The notes beneath the pieces were generated by a model, which did no database searches, had not been told where the DNA came from, and saw nothing but the letters and a program-made list of their open reading frames with translations. A DNA stretch of 64,000 nt from an uncultured Prevotella sp. (lineage in GTDB: Bacteria > Bacteroidota > Bacteroidia > Bacteroidales > Bacteroidaceae). Position 1 is the first letter of the stretch. Each line of letters starts with the position of its first letter. Of this stretch, positions 38,360-48,672 are shown one piece after another. The stretch is from contig CAMOVK010000004.1 in assembly GCA_946627325.1 (NCBI GenBank), positions 1 through 64,000 of the forward strand, read 5' to 3'. Both the position numbers and the translations under genes were made by a program.

Positions 38360-39461
38360 AAGGATAGATATTCGCAAGCGGTTGGGTCTGGAATTGCAAC
38401 GCAGCATACACAAGCGACTGATAGAAGAGCATCCGCTTTATCAGTTGTTTTGGGAGTGTACGCTGCGTTGCAATTTGCATTGTCAACACTGCGGCAGCGA
38501 TTGCAAAACATCGGCATCAACGCCCGACATGCCCTTAGACGATTTCCTTCGTGTTCTCGACAGCATCAGCCGACAATACGACCCACACAAGGTGTTTGTC
38601 ATTATCACAGGAGGAGAACCTCTGATGCGACAGGATTTAGAGTTATGCGGAAGAAAAATCTACGACAAAGGATTTCCTTGGGGAATGGTCACCAATGGTT
38701 TTGCACTGACAGGGGAACGCCTACGTGGACTTGTTGAAGCAGGGCTGCACACAGTGAGCATCAGTCTCGACGGAATGGAAGAGGCACATAATTGGATGAG
38801 AGGCTCGCAAGAAAGCTTTCAAAGAGTGTCTGAAGCTATCGATCTGATGGTCAAAGAGAAATCAATCTTGTTTGACGTTGTCACTTGTGTAACTGAGAAA
38901 AACATTGACCAGCTCGACAATCTTCGTGATTTCCTTGTCCACAAAGGAGTACGTCGCTGGCGATTACTAACTGTTTTTCCCGTAGGAAGAGGTGCTACGA
39001 ATCGTCATCTACAACTCTCTCATGCACAATTCCGCCAGCTTATGGAGTTTATAAAAAAGTCTAACATAGCACAAACACACACACCATCAGGGCAAGCGAC
39101 TGGAAAGGATATACAAATCGAATATGGTTGCGAAGGTTTTTTAGGCAACTACGAGTTCGATGTCCGCAACGATGCGTTCTTCTGCAAAGCGGGCATTACC
39201 GTTGGCAGCGTCCTTGCAGATGGCTCTATTGCCGCCTGCGCATCGATTAGAAGCGATTATAATCAAGGCAATATCTACTGTGATGATTTCCTCGAGGTTT
39301 GGGAAAATCGCTATTCTGTCTATCGCGAGCGGAAATGGATGAAGCAAGGAGAATGTGGGGAGTGTAAGGTTTGGCGATATTGCCATGGTGGTGCATTGCA
39401 CCTTCGCGATGATAAAGGCAATATGTTGGCTTGCAACTATTTGAGAATTAATAAAAACTAA
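38352..39461 (+). CDS. Radical SAM/SPASM protein of an rSAM/lipoprotein pair
   Basis: CTLRCNLHCQHCGSDC (CxxxCxxC), GGEPLMRQDL, SPASM cysteines CKAGITVGSVLADGSIAACASI..CGECKVWRYCHGG..C. Confidence 0.88.
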   Translation: MSERIDIRKRLGLELQRSIHKRLIEEHPLYQLFWECTLRCNLHCQHCGSDCKTSASTPDMPLDDFLRVLDSISRQYDPHKVFVIITGGEPLMRQDLELCGRKIYDKGFPWGMVTNGFALTGERLRGLVEAGLHTVSISLDGMEEAHNWMRGSQESFQRVSEAIDLMVKEKSILFDVVTCVTEKNIDQLDNLRDFLVHKGVRRWRLLTVFPVGRGATNRHLQLSHAQFRQLMEFIKKSNIAQTHTPSGQATGKDIQIEYGCEGFLGNYEFDVRNDAFFCKAGITVGSVLADGSIAACASIRSDYNQGNIYCDDFLEVWENRYSVYRERKWMKQGECGECKVWRYCHGGALHLRDDKGNMLACNYLRINKN

Positions 39462-39484
39462 AGTATAATCTTGTCTTATAAACT

Positions 39485-39521
39485 AATTCGAGCCGAAAGC
39501 AGTATCGCTTCGGCTCGAATT
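39485..39521. terminator. Bidirectional terminator-like hairpin between convergent genes
   Basis: AATTCGAGCCGAA / TTCGGCTCGAATT 13-bp perfect stem followed by TTTG. Confidence 0.7.
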
Positions 39522-39579
39522 TTGTTTGGTATTTTTCTTGTTAAAAAAGCTGTGAAAATACTTATTTGTTGTTCACTTG

Positions 39580-41568
39580 TTATGCGCTTTTTCTTGTGGC
39601 GCGTATGAAGTAAGATATCAGAATTAGGTATGCTCCGAGTGCTAAAAGTTCGGAAAGTGAATTTGCTATCCACTCTTCGTTTATGAAGTTGAGGTTTGCG
39701 AATCGCATGATTGCACTGACAACTCCCATCAATGCTCCTCCTGCAATGAAACCAGAGGCTATCAATGTGCCCTTCTCACCGCGTTCTTTGTTGACAGCTT
39801 CATCCTTGCTTCGTGTTGTTACGAACCAGTTCACAGCACCTCCTATGAGCAGAGGGATGTTAAGCTGTATTGGTATAAACATACCTAAAGCAAAAGGCAG
39901 TGCTGGTATCTTGCAAGCAGTAAGTACTATTGCTATTACTGCACCTATGGCATACAATTCCCACGGAGCACCGACACCATTCATCAAGGGGTCGATAACC
40001 GCAGCCATGGCATTAGCCTGTGGCGCAGCGAGTTCGCCCGATGTAAAGCCATAGGTCTCATTGAGAAGCATCATAACACCACCAACTGTTGCAGCAGACA
40101 CGAGAGTGCCGAGGAATTTCCATGTTTCTTGTTTCTTTGGAGTACTTCCGAGCCAATAGCCTACCTTAAGGTCGGTGATGAATGCTCCAGCCATCGAGAG
40201 GGCTGTGCACACAACTCCGCCCATTATCAGTGCTGCTACCATACCGCTTGTACCCTTCAAGCCTACAGCGACCATAACGACAGATGCCAAAATGAGAGTC
40301 ATCAGCGTCATTCCCGACACAGGATTAGAACCCACTATGGCTATGGCATTTGCTGCTACGGTGGTGAAGAGGAAAGCAATGACTGTCACAAGCAATATGC
40401 CAACAATGGCATGAAGCAGGTTTCCGTCCATCACTCCAAGCCAGAAGAACAAGAAAGTAACCAATATAGTCACAATGCTTCCTACGGCTATTACTTTGAA
40501 AGCGATATCGCGCTGTGTGCGTTTCAGTTGTTTATCAACTCCGCTCTTTCCTTTCATCTCATTGGCTGCAAGCGAAACGGCATCCTTGATGATACCCCAC
40601 GACTTGATAATACCAATAATTCCAGCCATTGCAATACCGCCGATACCTATGCTTCGACCATAGTTCATGAAAATCTCTTCTGCCGACATTTCGCCAACTT
40701 TTTGAGTAATTGCTGGATTCCAGAGGTTCAAGACTGTGTCGTGGAACAGCAGATTCATGCCCGGCACCACCAACCACCATACAGCCAACGAGCCGAGACA
40801 GATTATCAGAGCATATTTCAGACCTATAATAAAGCCCAGACCAAGAACGGCTGCACTTGTATTTATCTTGAAAACGAGTTTTAGTTTGTCGGCAATGGTC
40901 TCGCCGAATGAAAACATTCGCGTTGTCACTTGTTCGTTCCATAGTCCGAAGGCACTGACAGCAAAATCATAAAGACCTCCGACTAAACCTGCCAGCACAA
41001 GCGGTTTTGCTTGGTCTCCACCCTTGCTTCCATTCACCAGCACTTGCGTTGTGGCAGTAGCTTCAGGGAATGGATACTTTCCGTGCATATCGCTGACAAA
41101 GTACTTGCGGAAAGGTATTAGGAAAAGAATACCTATTATTCCTCCGAGTGCAGACGCAATAAATATCTTCATGAATGATGCACTCATGTCGGGATACTTT
41201 GCTTGCAGTATATATAGCGCAGGCAACGTGAAGATTGCTCCAGCCACCACTGCTCCCGAGCATGCTCCGATGCTCTGAATGATTACGTTCTCTCCCAGCG
41301 CTTTTGAGCGTTTCGTTGCTGTTGAGACACCAACGGCAATAATAGCAATAGGAATAGCAGCTTCGAACACTTGACCTACTTTCAGTCCGAGATATGCTGC
41401 TGCGGCAGAGAACAATACTGCCATGAGTATTCCCCACGTCAGCGACCATGCGTTTACTTCTGGGTAAACCTTGTCGGGCGACATCACGGGTTCGTATTCC
41501 TCACCTTTTTTCAACTCCCGAAAGGCATTTTCGGGCAACTGAATCATGTCTTTTTCTTTATCTTCCAT
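39580..41568 (-). CDS. OPT-family oligopeptide transporter
   Basis: AFRELKKGEEYEPVMSPDKVYPEVNAWSLTWGILMAVLFSAAAAYLGLKVGQVFEAAIPIAI; many TM segments. Confidence 0.88.
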   Translation of the reverse strand: MEDKEKDMIQLPENAFRELKKGEEYEPVMSPDKVYPEVNAWSLTWGILMAVLFSAAAAYLGLKVGQVFEAAIPIAIIAVGVSTATKRSKALGENVIIQSIGACSGAVVAGAIFTLPALYILQAKYPDMSASFMKIFIASALGGIIGILFLIPFRKYFVSDMHGKYPFPEATATTQVLVNGSKGGDQAKPLVLAGLVGGLYDFAVSAFGLWNEQVTTRMFSFGETIADKLKLVFKINTSAAVLGLGFIIGLKYALIICLGSLAVWWLVVPGMNLLFHDTVLNLWNPAITQKVGEMSAEEIFMNYGRSIGIGGIAMAGIIGIIKSWGIIKDAVSLAANEMKGKSGVDKQLKRTQRDIAFKVIAVGSIVTILVTFLFFWLGVMDGNLLHAIVGILLVTVIAFLFTTVAANAIAIVGSNPVSGMTLMTLILASVVMVAVGLKGTSGMVAALIMGGVVCTALSMAGAFITDLKVGYWLGSTPKKQETWKFLGTLVSAATVGGVMMLLNETYGFTSGELAAPQANAMAAVIDPLMNGVGAPWELYAIGAVIAIVLTACKIPALPFALGMFIPIQLNIPLLIGGAVNWFVTTRSKDEAVNKERGEKGTLIASGFIAGGALMGVVSAIMRFANLNFINEEWIANSLSELLALGAYLILISYFIRATRKSA

Positions 41569-41570
41569 TT

Positions 41571-41900
41571 TTATTTAGTTTGATTGTTATCTTTCATTAG
41601 CCATGCGTAATGTCTGCGTCGGTTGAGATAGTCGAGGTCGTCTTGATGAAGATAAGCCTCGCGCTCAAATCTCAACTGCCGATAAGCATTCCCCTTACGA
41701 AACAATCGGATTATCCATTCTACGACATACCATAGATAGAACCCTACTACAGCCATTTCGAGTATCTGCGCTGTATGGATGCGTTCGTGATTTATCAACT
41801 CTGGAGTAATCTTCACTCCGCGCCTCACAAACAGCAGTCCGAGAAGATTGATTGCATTGAACCGACGAAAAGGCAACAGGCTGTTTCGAATGATTAGCAT
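41571..41900 (-). CDS. Small membrane protein with HERIH motif, function unknown
   Basis: FNAINLLGLLFVRRGVKITPELINHERIHTAQILEM followed by hydrophobic segment. Confidence 0.55.
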   Translation of the reverse strand: MLIIRNSLLPFRRFNAINLLGLLFVRRGVKITPELINHERIHTAQILEMAVVGFYLWYVVEWIIRLFRKGNAYRQLRFEREAYLHQDDLDYLNRRRHYAWLMKDNNQTK

Positions 41901-42100
41901 GCGGCAAATGTAGAAAAATTATATATAAATAATGTATTATGTCGTGAAAAAATCCCCAAAAGCGTTCTCTTTTATGCCGATTTGTCAGCAACAACAGCCA
42001 TTTTGTCATAAAATATTATTGGGGCATAACATTTGGAAACTCTTATTTTAGAAACTGAAAACATGAAAAACAACATAACATTTAGAAAGGAGAAACAAAC

Positions 42101-44704
42101 ATGACATTAGACAAATTCACAATCAAGGCACAGGAAACAGTGCAGGAAGCCGTAAGTCAGGCTATGCGTCATGGCCAGCAGGCGGTAGAACCCGCACACT
42201 TGCTGAAAGCCATTCTGACGAAAGGTAAGGATGTGTTCCACTATGTTGCACAAAAAGTTGGAGCCAATCCTGCACAGATTGAAACTCTCATTGACCAAGA
42301 AATAGCTCACTTTCCACGAGTAGAAGGTGGTCAGCAGTACCTTTCCAACGATGCTCAACGTGTCTTGCAAGAGGCTGCACAGATTTCGGCTAATATGGGC
42401 GATGAGTTTGTTGCTGTTGAGACTATACTCCTTGCGCTATTGAAGAGCAAAAACACAGCATCGCGAATACTCAAGGATGCGGGCATTAGCGAGAAGGAAA
42501 CGCTGGCTGCCATCAGCCAGTTGAGAGGTGGCAACAAGGTCAATTCTCAATCAGCCGACGAGAATTATCAATCGCTTGAGAAGTATGCCAAGAACCTAGT
42601 CTCTGCTGCTCGACAAGGAAAACTTGACCCTGTAATCGGGCGCGATGATGAGATAAGACGTGTATTGCAAATTCTCTCACGCCGAACGAAAAACAACCCG
42701 ATACTCATTGGTGAACCAGGAACAGGAAAGACCGCAATAGTTGAGGGGCTGGCACAACGTATAGTACGTGGAGATGTGCCTGAAAACTTAAAAAACAAGC
42801 AAATCTATTCGCTTGACATGGGACAACTCATCGCTGGTGCGAAGTATAAGGGCGAATTTGAAGAGCGACTGAAGAGCGTCGTCAGCGAAGTGACAAAGGC
42901 TGAAGGAGAAATAATCCTTTTCATCGACGAGATACACACCCTTGTCGGTGCTGGTGCGGGCGAAGGTGCCATGGATGCCGCAAACATCCTGAAGCCTGCC
43001 CTTTCACGAGGTGAATTGAGAGCCATCGGAGCAACCACGCTCAACGAATATCAGAAGTATTTCGAAAAGGACAAGGCTCTTGAACGACGCTTCCAGACGG
43101 TCATGGTTGATGAGCCAGATGAGCTATCTGCCATATCCATTCTGCGAGGATTAAAGGAGCGATACGAAAATCATCATCGTGTGCGTATTCAGGACGATGC
43201 CTGCATAGCTGCAGTGCAACTATCCGAGCGATACATCTCCGACCGTTTCCTCCCCGACAAGGCCATCGACCTTATGGACGAGGCTGCAGCCAAACTACGA
43301 ATGGAGCGCGATTCACTGCCCGAAGAGCTTGACGAAATAACACGACGACTGAAACAAAAGGAGATAGAACGCGAAGCTATCAAACGCGAAAACGACAAGC
43401 CTAAAATCGAGAAAATAGAGAAAGAGATTGCCGAGCTGCGTGAAGAAGAACAGCGTTTCCGTGCTAAATGGGAAGGAGAACGCGAACTAATCAATCACAT
43501 TCAGCAAAACAAGCAGGAGATAGAGTCGCTCCGCGCTGAGGCTGAACGCGCCGAACGCGAAGGCAACTACGAGCGAGTGGCTGAAATCAGATATGGAAAA
43601 CTACAGCAAATAGAGGCTGACATAGAAGCAACTCAAAAGAAACTCCACGATGCGCAGGACGGCAGCAACCTTGTAAGAGAGGAAGTTACAGCCGACGACA
43701 TAGCCGAAGTGGTTAGCCGATGGACTGGTATTCCTGTGGCAAAGATGTTGCAGAGCGAACGTGAGAAACTGCTCCACTTGGAGGAAGAACTTCATCGGCG
43801 AGTCGTAGGTCAGGAAGAAGCCATTCGTGCCGTAAGCGATGCCGTCAGGAGAAGTCGCGCTGGGCTGCAAGACCCTAAACGCCCTATAGCTTCGTTCATA
43901 TTCTTGGGAACGACGGGTGTGGGCAAGACCGAATTGGCAAAAGCCCTCGCAGAATATCTATTCAACGACGAAACGATGATGACTCGTATCGACATGAGTG
44001 AGTATCAGGAGAAGTTCAGCGTCAGCCGACTGATAGGTGCTCCTCCGGGATATGTAGGCTACGACGAGGGTGGACAACTCACAGAGGCTGTACGACGCAA
44101 GCCTTACTCGGTAGTATTGTTCGATGAAATAGAAAAGGCTCATCCCGATGTGTTCAACATACTGCTGCAAGTGCTCGACGATGGTCGTCTGACGGATAAC
44201 AAAGGGCGAACTATAAACTTCAAGAACACTATCATAATCATGACGTCTAACCTCGGTAGCAGTCTGATACGCTCGTTTATCGAAGAAAACAGCACAGGAG
44301 ACGATGATGCCACGCTGTCGGCAGAGAGCGAAACAACGCTTAAAAACAAGCTTATGGAAATGCTTAAGCAGACCATCCGACCAGAGTTTCTCAATCGAAT
44401 TGACGAGACCATCGTCTTCCGTCAGCTTACAAAGTCGCAGATTAGCGATGTTGTCAAGATGCAACTCAACAACGTAGCCAAAGTGCTGCACGAGCAAAAC
44501 ATAACGATAGAGTTCACTCCAGAAGCCATCGACTATATTGCTGAAATGGGTTACGACCCTGAATTCGGTGCTCGACCAGTGAAACGCGCTATTCAGCGAC
44601 TGCTTCTCAACGACCTGTCAAAGCGAATTCTCAGCGGAGAAGTGACAAGCGAAAAGAAAATACTCGTCGATTCGTTTGGCGAAGGACTGGTGTTCAGAAA
44701 TTAA
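42101..44704 (+). CDS. clpB: ATP-dependent chaperone ClpB
   Basis: Two Walker A motifs ([34 protein letters not shown]), M-domain coiled coil, [20 protein letters not shown]. Confidence 0.97.
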   Translation: MTLDKFTIKAQETVQEAVSQAMRHGQQAVEPAHLLKAILTKGKDVFHYVAQKVGANPAQIETLIDQEIAHFPRVEGGQQYLSNDAQRVLQEAAQISANMGDEFVAVETILLALLKSKNTASRILKDAGISEKETLAAISQLRGGNKVNSQSADENYQSLEKYAKNLVSAARQGKLDPVIGRDDEIRRVLQILSRRTKNNPILIGEPGTGKTAIVEGLAQRIVRGDVPENLKNKQIYSLDMGQLIAGAKYKGEFEERLKSVVSEVTKAEGEIILFIDEIHTLVGAGAGEGAMDAANILKPALSRGELRAIGATTLNEYQKYFEKDKALERRFQTVMVDEPDELSAISILRGLKERYENHHRVRIQDDACIAAVQLSERYISDRFLPDKAIDLMDEAAAKLRMERDSLPEELDEITRRLKQKEIEREAIKRENDKPKIEKIEKEIAELREEEQRFRAKWEGERELINHIQQNKQEIESLRAEAERAEREGNYERVAEIRYGKLQQIEADIEATQKKLHDAQDGSNLVREEVTADDIAEVVSRWTGIPVAKMLQSEREKLLHLEEELHRRVVGQEEAIRAVSDAVRRSRAGLQDPKRPIASFIFLGTTGVGKTELAKALAEYLFNDETMMTRIDMSEYQEKFSVSRLIGAPPGYVGYDEGGQLTEAVRRKPYSVVLFDEIEKAHPDVFNILLQVLDDGRLTDNKGRTINFKNTIIIMTSNLGSSLIRSFIEENSTGDDDATLSAESETTLKNKLMEMLKQTIRPEFLNRIDETIVFRQLTKSQISDVVKMQLNNVAKVLHEQNITIEFTPEAIDYIAEMGYDPEFGARPVKRAIQRLLLNDLSKRILSGEVTSEKKILVDSFGEGLVFRN

Positions 44705-44745
44705 AAGTTATTGAGCTGATTTCTAACAATTTACAAAATCAATTT

Positions 44746-44828
44746 GGAAAGTATGCCTTTTCGACTCGGAAAGCATATCTTTCCAACGCGAAAAGCATAC
44801 CTTTCCAAAGCGAAAAGGTATGCTTTTC
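44746..44828. repeat. 22-bp periodic palindromic array E (4 units, 83 bp)
   Basis: Units at 44746, 44768, 44790, 44812; convergent intergenic; a degenerate unit-like string follows at about 44839-44855 off register. Confidence 0.9.
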
Positions 44829-44884
44829 AATTTCAATCTGATAGATACGCCTTTCAGAATGAGTACGAAAGAGGTTTTTTCTGC

Positions 44885-46048
44885 TTATTCTATCTTTCGC
44901 GCACCATTGCTGATTACAACATCAATAATCTTCGGTTCGATATTGAACTTTGATTTATAATCAGCTTTTACGATATCTGTAAACTTATCGTAAAGGTCGT
45001 TTTTTACTAAGTTTATCGTGCATCCTCCGAAGCCACCGCCCATTATTCGTGAGCCAGTGACACCGCATCGACGTGCGACATCTACAAGGAAGTCGATTTC
45101 TTCACACGACACTTCGTATTCTTTCGACAATCCCTCATGGGTCTCATACATCATTTTGCCCACTGTTTCGTAGTCGCCTGCATTGAGTGAGTCGCACACT
45201 TTCAGCACGCGGTCTTTCTCTCCAAGCACGAAGTGAGCACGGGTGTAATCTTCCTCGCCTACTATCTGACGCACATCTTCAAGCTGTTCCCAATTGCAAT
45301 CGCGAAGGGTTTCGAATTTGCCGTCGCCATTCTTCTCTGCAATAGCTTTGACTACGCGCTCACAGGAGTTGCGGCGGTCATTGTAAGGCGAACCTACGAG
45401 TTCGTGTTTGACACAAGAATTGACGAGTAAAAGACGGTAGCCCTCAGGATTAAATGGGAAGTATTCGTACTCACGAGAGCGACAGTCGAGGCGGATAAGC
45501 TTGCCCTCCTGACCGAAGATACTTGCAAATTGGTCCATAATACCACATTTCACACCACAATAATTATGCTCCGTAGCCTGTCCGGCAAGAGCCATTTCCC
45601 ATTTGTCAACCTTGTTTTCGCCAAACAAATCGTTTATGGCAAAAGCAAAACAACTCTCCAAAGCAGCCGACGACGACATTCCTGCACCAAGCGGCACATC
45701 GCCCGAAAAGGCTGTATTGAAACCTTTAACATCTACGCCACGCTTGCGCATCTCCTGAACAATACCATAGATGTAGCGTGCCCATGACGTGCGTGGTCCC
45801 TCAGGGTCATCGACTTTGAACTCCACTTGGTCTTTCATGTCGATAGAATAGCATATCACAGTGTTAAGCCCATTGGGACGAACCTCTGCCATGATGCCAC
45901 AATCAACAGCTCCCGGAAAAACAAAACCACCGTTATAATCGGTATGTTCACCTATAAGATTGATACGTCCAGGAGCGAAATATATATTACCAGTCTGTCC
46001 ATCAAAATGCTTGATGAAACGACTTCTCACGTGTTCTATTGTTGTCAT
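44885..46048 (-). CDS. galK: Galactokinase
   Basis: APGRINLIGEHTDYNGGFVFPGAVD, GDVPLGAGMSSSAALE, VTGSRIMGGGFGGCTINLV. Confidence 0.95.
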   Translation of the reverse strand: MTTIEHVRSRFIKHFDGQTGNIYFAPGRINLIGEHTDYNGGFVFPGAVDCGIMAEVRPNGLNTVICYSIDMKDQVEFKVDDPEGPRTSWARYIYGIVQEMRKRGVDVKGFNTAFSGDVPLGAGMSSSAALESCFAFAINDLFGENKVDKWEMALAGQATEHNYCGVKCGIMDQFASIFGQEGKLIRLDCRSREYEYFPFNPEGYRLLLVNSCVKHELVGSPYNDRRNSCERVVKAIAEKNGDGKFETLRDCNWEQLEDVRQIVGEEDYTRAHFVLGEKDRVLKVCDSLNAGDYETVGKMMYETHEGLSKEYEVSCEEIDFLVDVARRCGVTGSRIMGGGFGGCTINLVKNDLYDKFTDIVKADYKSKFNIEPKIIDVVISNGARKIE

Positions 46049-46112
46049 ATATGGTTAATACTATTAAAAGGTTAAACTATTATTCACATAAAAATGTAAC
46101 ACAGGCTTTTAT

Positions 46113-47414
46113 TTAAGCAGCTTTGCTATTCGAAGGCTTGCATCCTACAAGCGCATAGAACAAGAGGAAAGCAAGCATAGCTACTATTAGCCAATAACTA
46201 TTGATATCGCCAACCGTTCCTGCCATGAGGTTTTGAATGAGCGGCATGATGCCACCACCAACCACCATAGTCATAAACAGACCTGATGCAGCAGCCGTAT
46301 ATTTACCCAATCCCTCAGTAGCAAGATTGAAAATGCCACCCCACATGATTGAGGTGCATAGTCCGCAAAGTACAAGGAAAACACATTTGGTAGGAATTTC
46401 GCCACCTGCGAACTTGAAAATCGCCAAATCTACAGGGTCTGCCTCACTGCCTGGCAACGCAATCTTTGCACTTTCAGGCATGACAATGGCAACCAAAACG
46501 AGCGCAAGAGCTACAATGGTAACGACGAGAAGCTGAGTGCGCGATGACACTTTGCCACTGATAAACGAACTGGTGAACCTTCCTACAAGCATAAGCAACC
46601 AATAAATAGCAGCAATCGTACCTGCAATAGCAACGCTACCAAGCACACCACCATCAGCAACAGGCTGACTTAAATAGAAAATCATTTGTCCTGGAATACC
46701 CACTTCGATACCTACATAAAAGAAGATGGCAATAATTCCGAGAACAAGATGACGATAACCAAGTGCGCCCTTTATGCTCGAAACGACATCGGACTTTTCT
46801 GTTTCGGGCTCAACAATAGTCGTCAATAAAATGATTAGAAAAGAAAACGCAAACACTCCCATTGCTATCAACAAGAGAGGAGCCACGTCTGTCATTGAAG
46901 TCTGCTTAGTTATCGTTCCAATCATTGAACCAGCGAGCAACGGTGTCAATGTGGCTGTAAGCGAATTGAGCGAACCGCCAGTCTGAATAAGCTGATTACC
47001 CCTATTGCCTCCACCACCGAGAAGATTCAACATAGGATTAACTACGGTGTTGAGAATACACACGCAGAAACCGCAGATGAAGGCTCCAAGCAAATAGACA
47101 ACATAAGTCGAAATGGCATCAACCGACATCGTGCTCGACAAATACTGCACGCATATACCGATAAAGCCAAGAGCAAGAGCCACAAGAGCAGTCTTCTTGT
47201 AACCAATCTTGGTAATCATCATTCCTGCTGGAATACCCATAAAAAGATAGGCAGCAAAGTTCATCATGTTGCCCATCATACCAGCCCACTCGTATTGGTT
47301 CTTCCATATCGTACCAAAAGGGGCTGCCATGTTGGTCACGAACGAAATCATTGCAAAAAGAAACATCATTGCCACTATGGCAATAGTCGTTCCATTGTTT
47401 TTGGATTGTGTCAT
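46113..47414 (-). CDS. MFS sugar transporter (glucose/galactose type)
   Basis: 12-TM MFS pattern; MGIPAGMMITKIGYKKTAL; between galK and galM. Confidence 0.8.
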   Translation of the reverse strand: MTQSKNNGTTIAIVAMMFLFAMISFVTNMAAPFGTIWKNQYEWAGMMGNMMNFAAYLFMGIPAGMMITKIGYKKTALVALALGFIGICVQYLSSTMSVDAISTYVVYLLGAFICGFCVCILNTVVNPMLNLLGGGGNRGNQLIQTGGSLNSLTATLTPLLAGSMIGTITKQTSMTDVAPLLLIAMGVFAFSFLIILLTTIVEPETEKSDVVSSIKGALGYRHLVLGIIAIFFYVGIEVGIPGQMIFYLSQPVADGGVLGSVAIAGTIAAIYWLLMLVGRFTSSFISGKVSSRTQLLVVTIVALALVLVAIVMPESAKIALPGSEADPVDLAIFKFAGGEIPTKCVFLVLCGLCTSIMWGGIFNLATEGLGKYTAAASGLFMTMVVGGGIMPLIQNLMAGTVGDINSYWLIVAMLAFLLFYALVGCKPSNSKAA

Positions 47415-47465
47415 AAGTCTATTTTTAAGTGTGTAGTTATTGATTATTATCTACTATTTTTTCCC

Positions 47466-48521
47466 CTACTCTTTCAGTCCGAAGTGATATTTTGTGATTT
47501 GCTCATACTTCTCTTCTGGTCGCAAAATCACCGATGGGAAGTATGAACGATTAGGGCTGTCGGGGAAATGTTGTGCTTCGAAACATATCGCCGAGCGCCG
47601 TGGGAATGTTGCTCCATGCCATCCAGCAAAGCCATCTGCCCAGTTATCGGTATATACTTGCAGACCAGGTTCAGTTGTATAGACTGCCAAGGTACGTCCT
47701 GTTTGTGGGTCTTCAAGCGATGCTGCAAGAGAAAGTTCGCCCTCTTCACGTTTGTTTAACACGAAGCAGTGGTCGTAACCTGCACCATTGCGTATCTGTT
47801 CGTCGTCGGCATCAATATCTTTGCCTATTGCTTTCATTTGACGGAAGTCGAAAGGCGTACCTCTGACGAAACGTATTTCGCCAGTGGGTATTGACGTTTC
47901 ATCGATGGGCAGGTAATAGTCGGCATTGATAAGACACTGCTGTTGCTCTATGGTAGGCGTAGGATTAGCCACCCCAGAGAGTGAGAAAAATCCGTGACTC
48001 GTAAGGTTTATGATGGTTTTCTTATTGGTAGTAGCCCTGTATGCGATAGTTAGCGTATTAGTATTGTCGAACGTATAGACTACACTTATCCTAAGTTCCC
48101 CTCTAAATCCACCATCGCCATAAGCCGAAGTAAGTTTCAGCACAAGGCGATTATCACCTATTTGCTCTGCGTCCCACACTTTTTTATGAAAGCCTTGTGA
48201 GCCTCCGTGAAGTGCATTTGGCCCGTTATTTATTTCAAGTTGATAGTATTTCCCATCAAGACAGAACTGTCCTTTTGCTATTCGATTTGCATATCTACCT
48301 ACGAGAGTTGACAGAAAGGGTTCGGGCGAGTTTATTAATCCATCTAAAGTGTCATGGCTTTGAATTACGTTTGCAATGTTACCATTGCGGTCGGGCACCA
48401 TTATCGCTATGATTGCACCTCCGTAATTGGTTATAGAAACTTCACACCCATTATTGTTTTTCAACGTAAAGAGGTCGGTCTGCTTGCCATCAATGGTCTT
48501 CTGAAAATCTTCACGACGCAT
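47466..48521 (-). CDS. galM: Aldose 1-epimerase
   Basis: NYGGAIIAIMVPDRNG, NGPNALHGGSQGFHKKVWD, NLTSHGFFSLSG, GLQVYTDNWADGFAGW. Confidence 0.92.
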   Translation of the reverse strand: MRREDFQKTIDGKQTDLFTLKNNNGCEVSITNYGGAIIAIMVPDRNGNIANVIQSHDTLDGLINSPEPFLSTLVGRYANRIAKGQFCLDGKYYQLEINNGPNALHGGSQGFHKKVWDAEQIGDNRLVLKLTSAYGDGGFRGELRISVVYTFDNTNTLTIAYRATTNKKTIINLTSHGFFSLSGVANPTPTIEQQQCLINADYYLPIDETSIPTGEIRFVRGTPFDFRQMKAIGKDIDADDEQIRNGAGYDHCFVLNKREEGELSLAASLEDPQTGRTLAVYTTEPGLQVYTDNWADGFAGWHGATFPRRSAICFEAQHFPDSPNRSYFPSVILRPEEKYEQITKYHFGLKE

Positions 48522-48602
48522 AGAATATATTTTATTAAGTTGTTAGAAAATGTTTTCAAATGTAATAAAATATCCTCGCGTATGCAAATTTCCACATAAA
48601 AA

Positions 48603-48635
48603 ATATCCCAGTCACTGCATTGATGACTGGGATAT
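48603..48635 (-). terminator. Terminator-like hairpin downstream of the 48673-50127 gene
   Basis: ATATCCCAGTCA - 9 nt - TGACTGGGATAT, 12-bp perfect stem; T-rich run on minus strand (plus-strand cacataaaaa). Confidence 0.65.
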
Positions 48636-48672
48636 GTTGTTAATTGTTTCGAAAATGCTTCGAAAAGCGGAT

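Noticed and set aside
40129-40884. 251-aa His/Ser/Tyr-rich ORF opposite the OPT transporter
   Set aside because: Antisense translation of a TM-rich gene; composition is typical of spurious frames.
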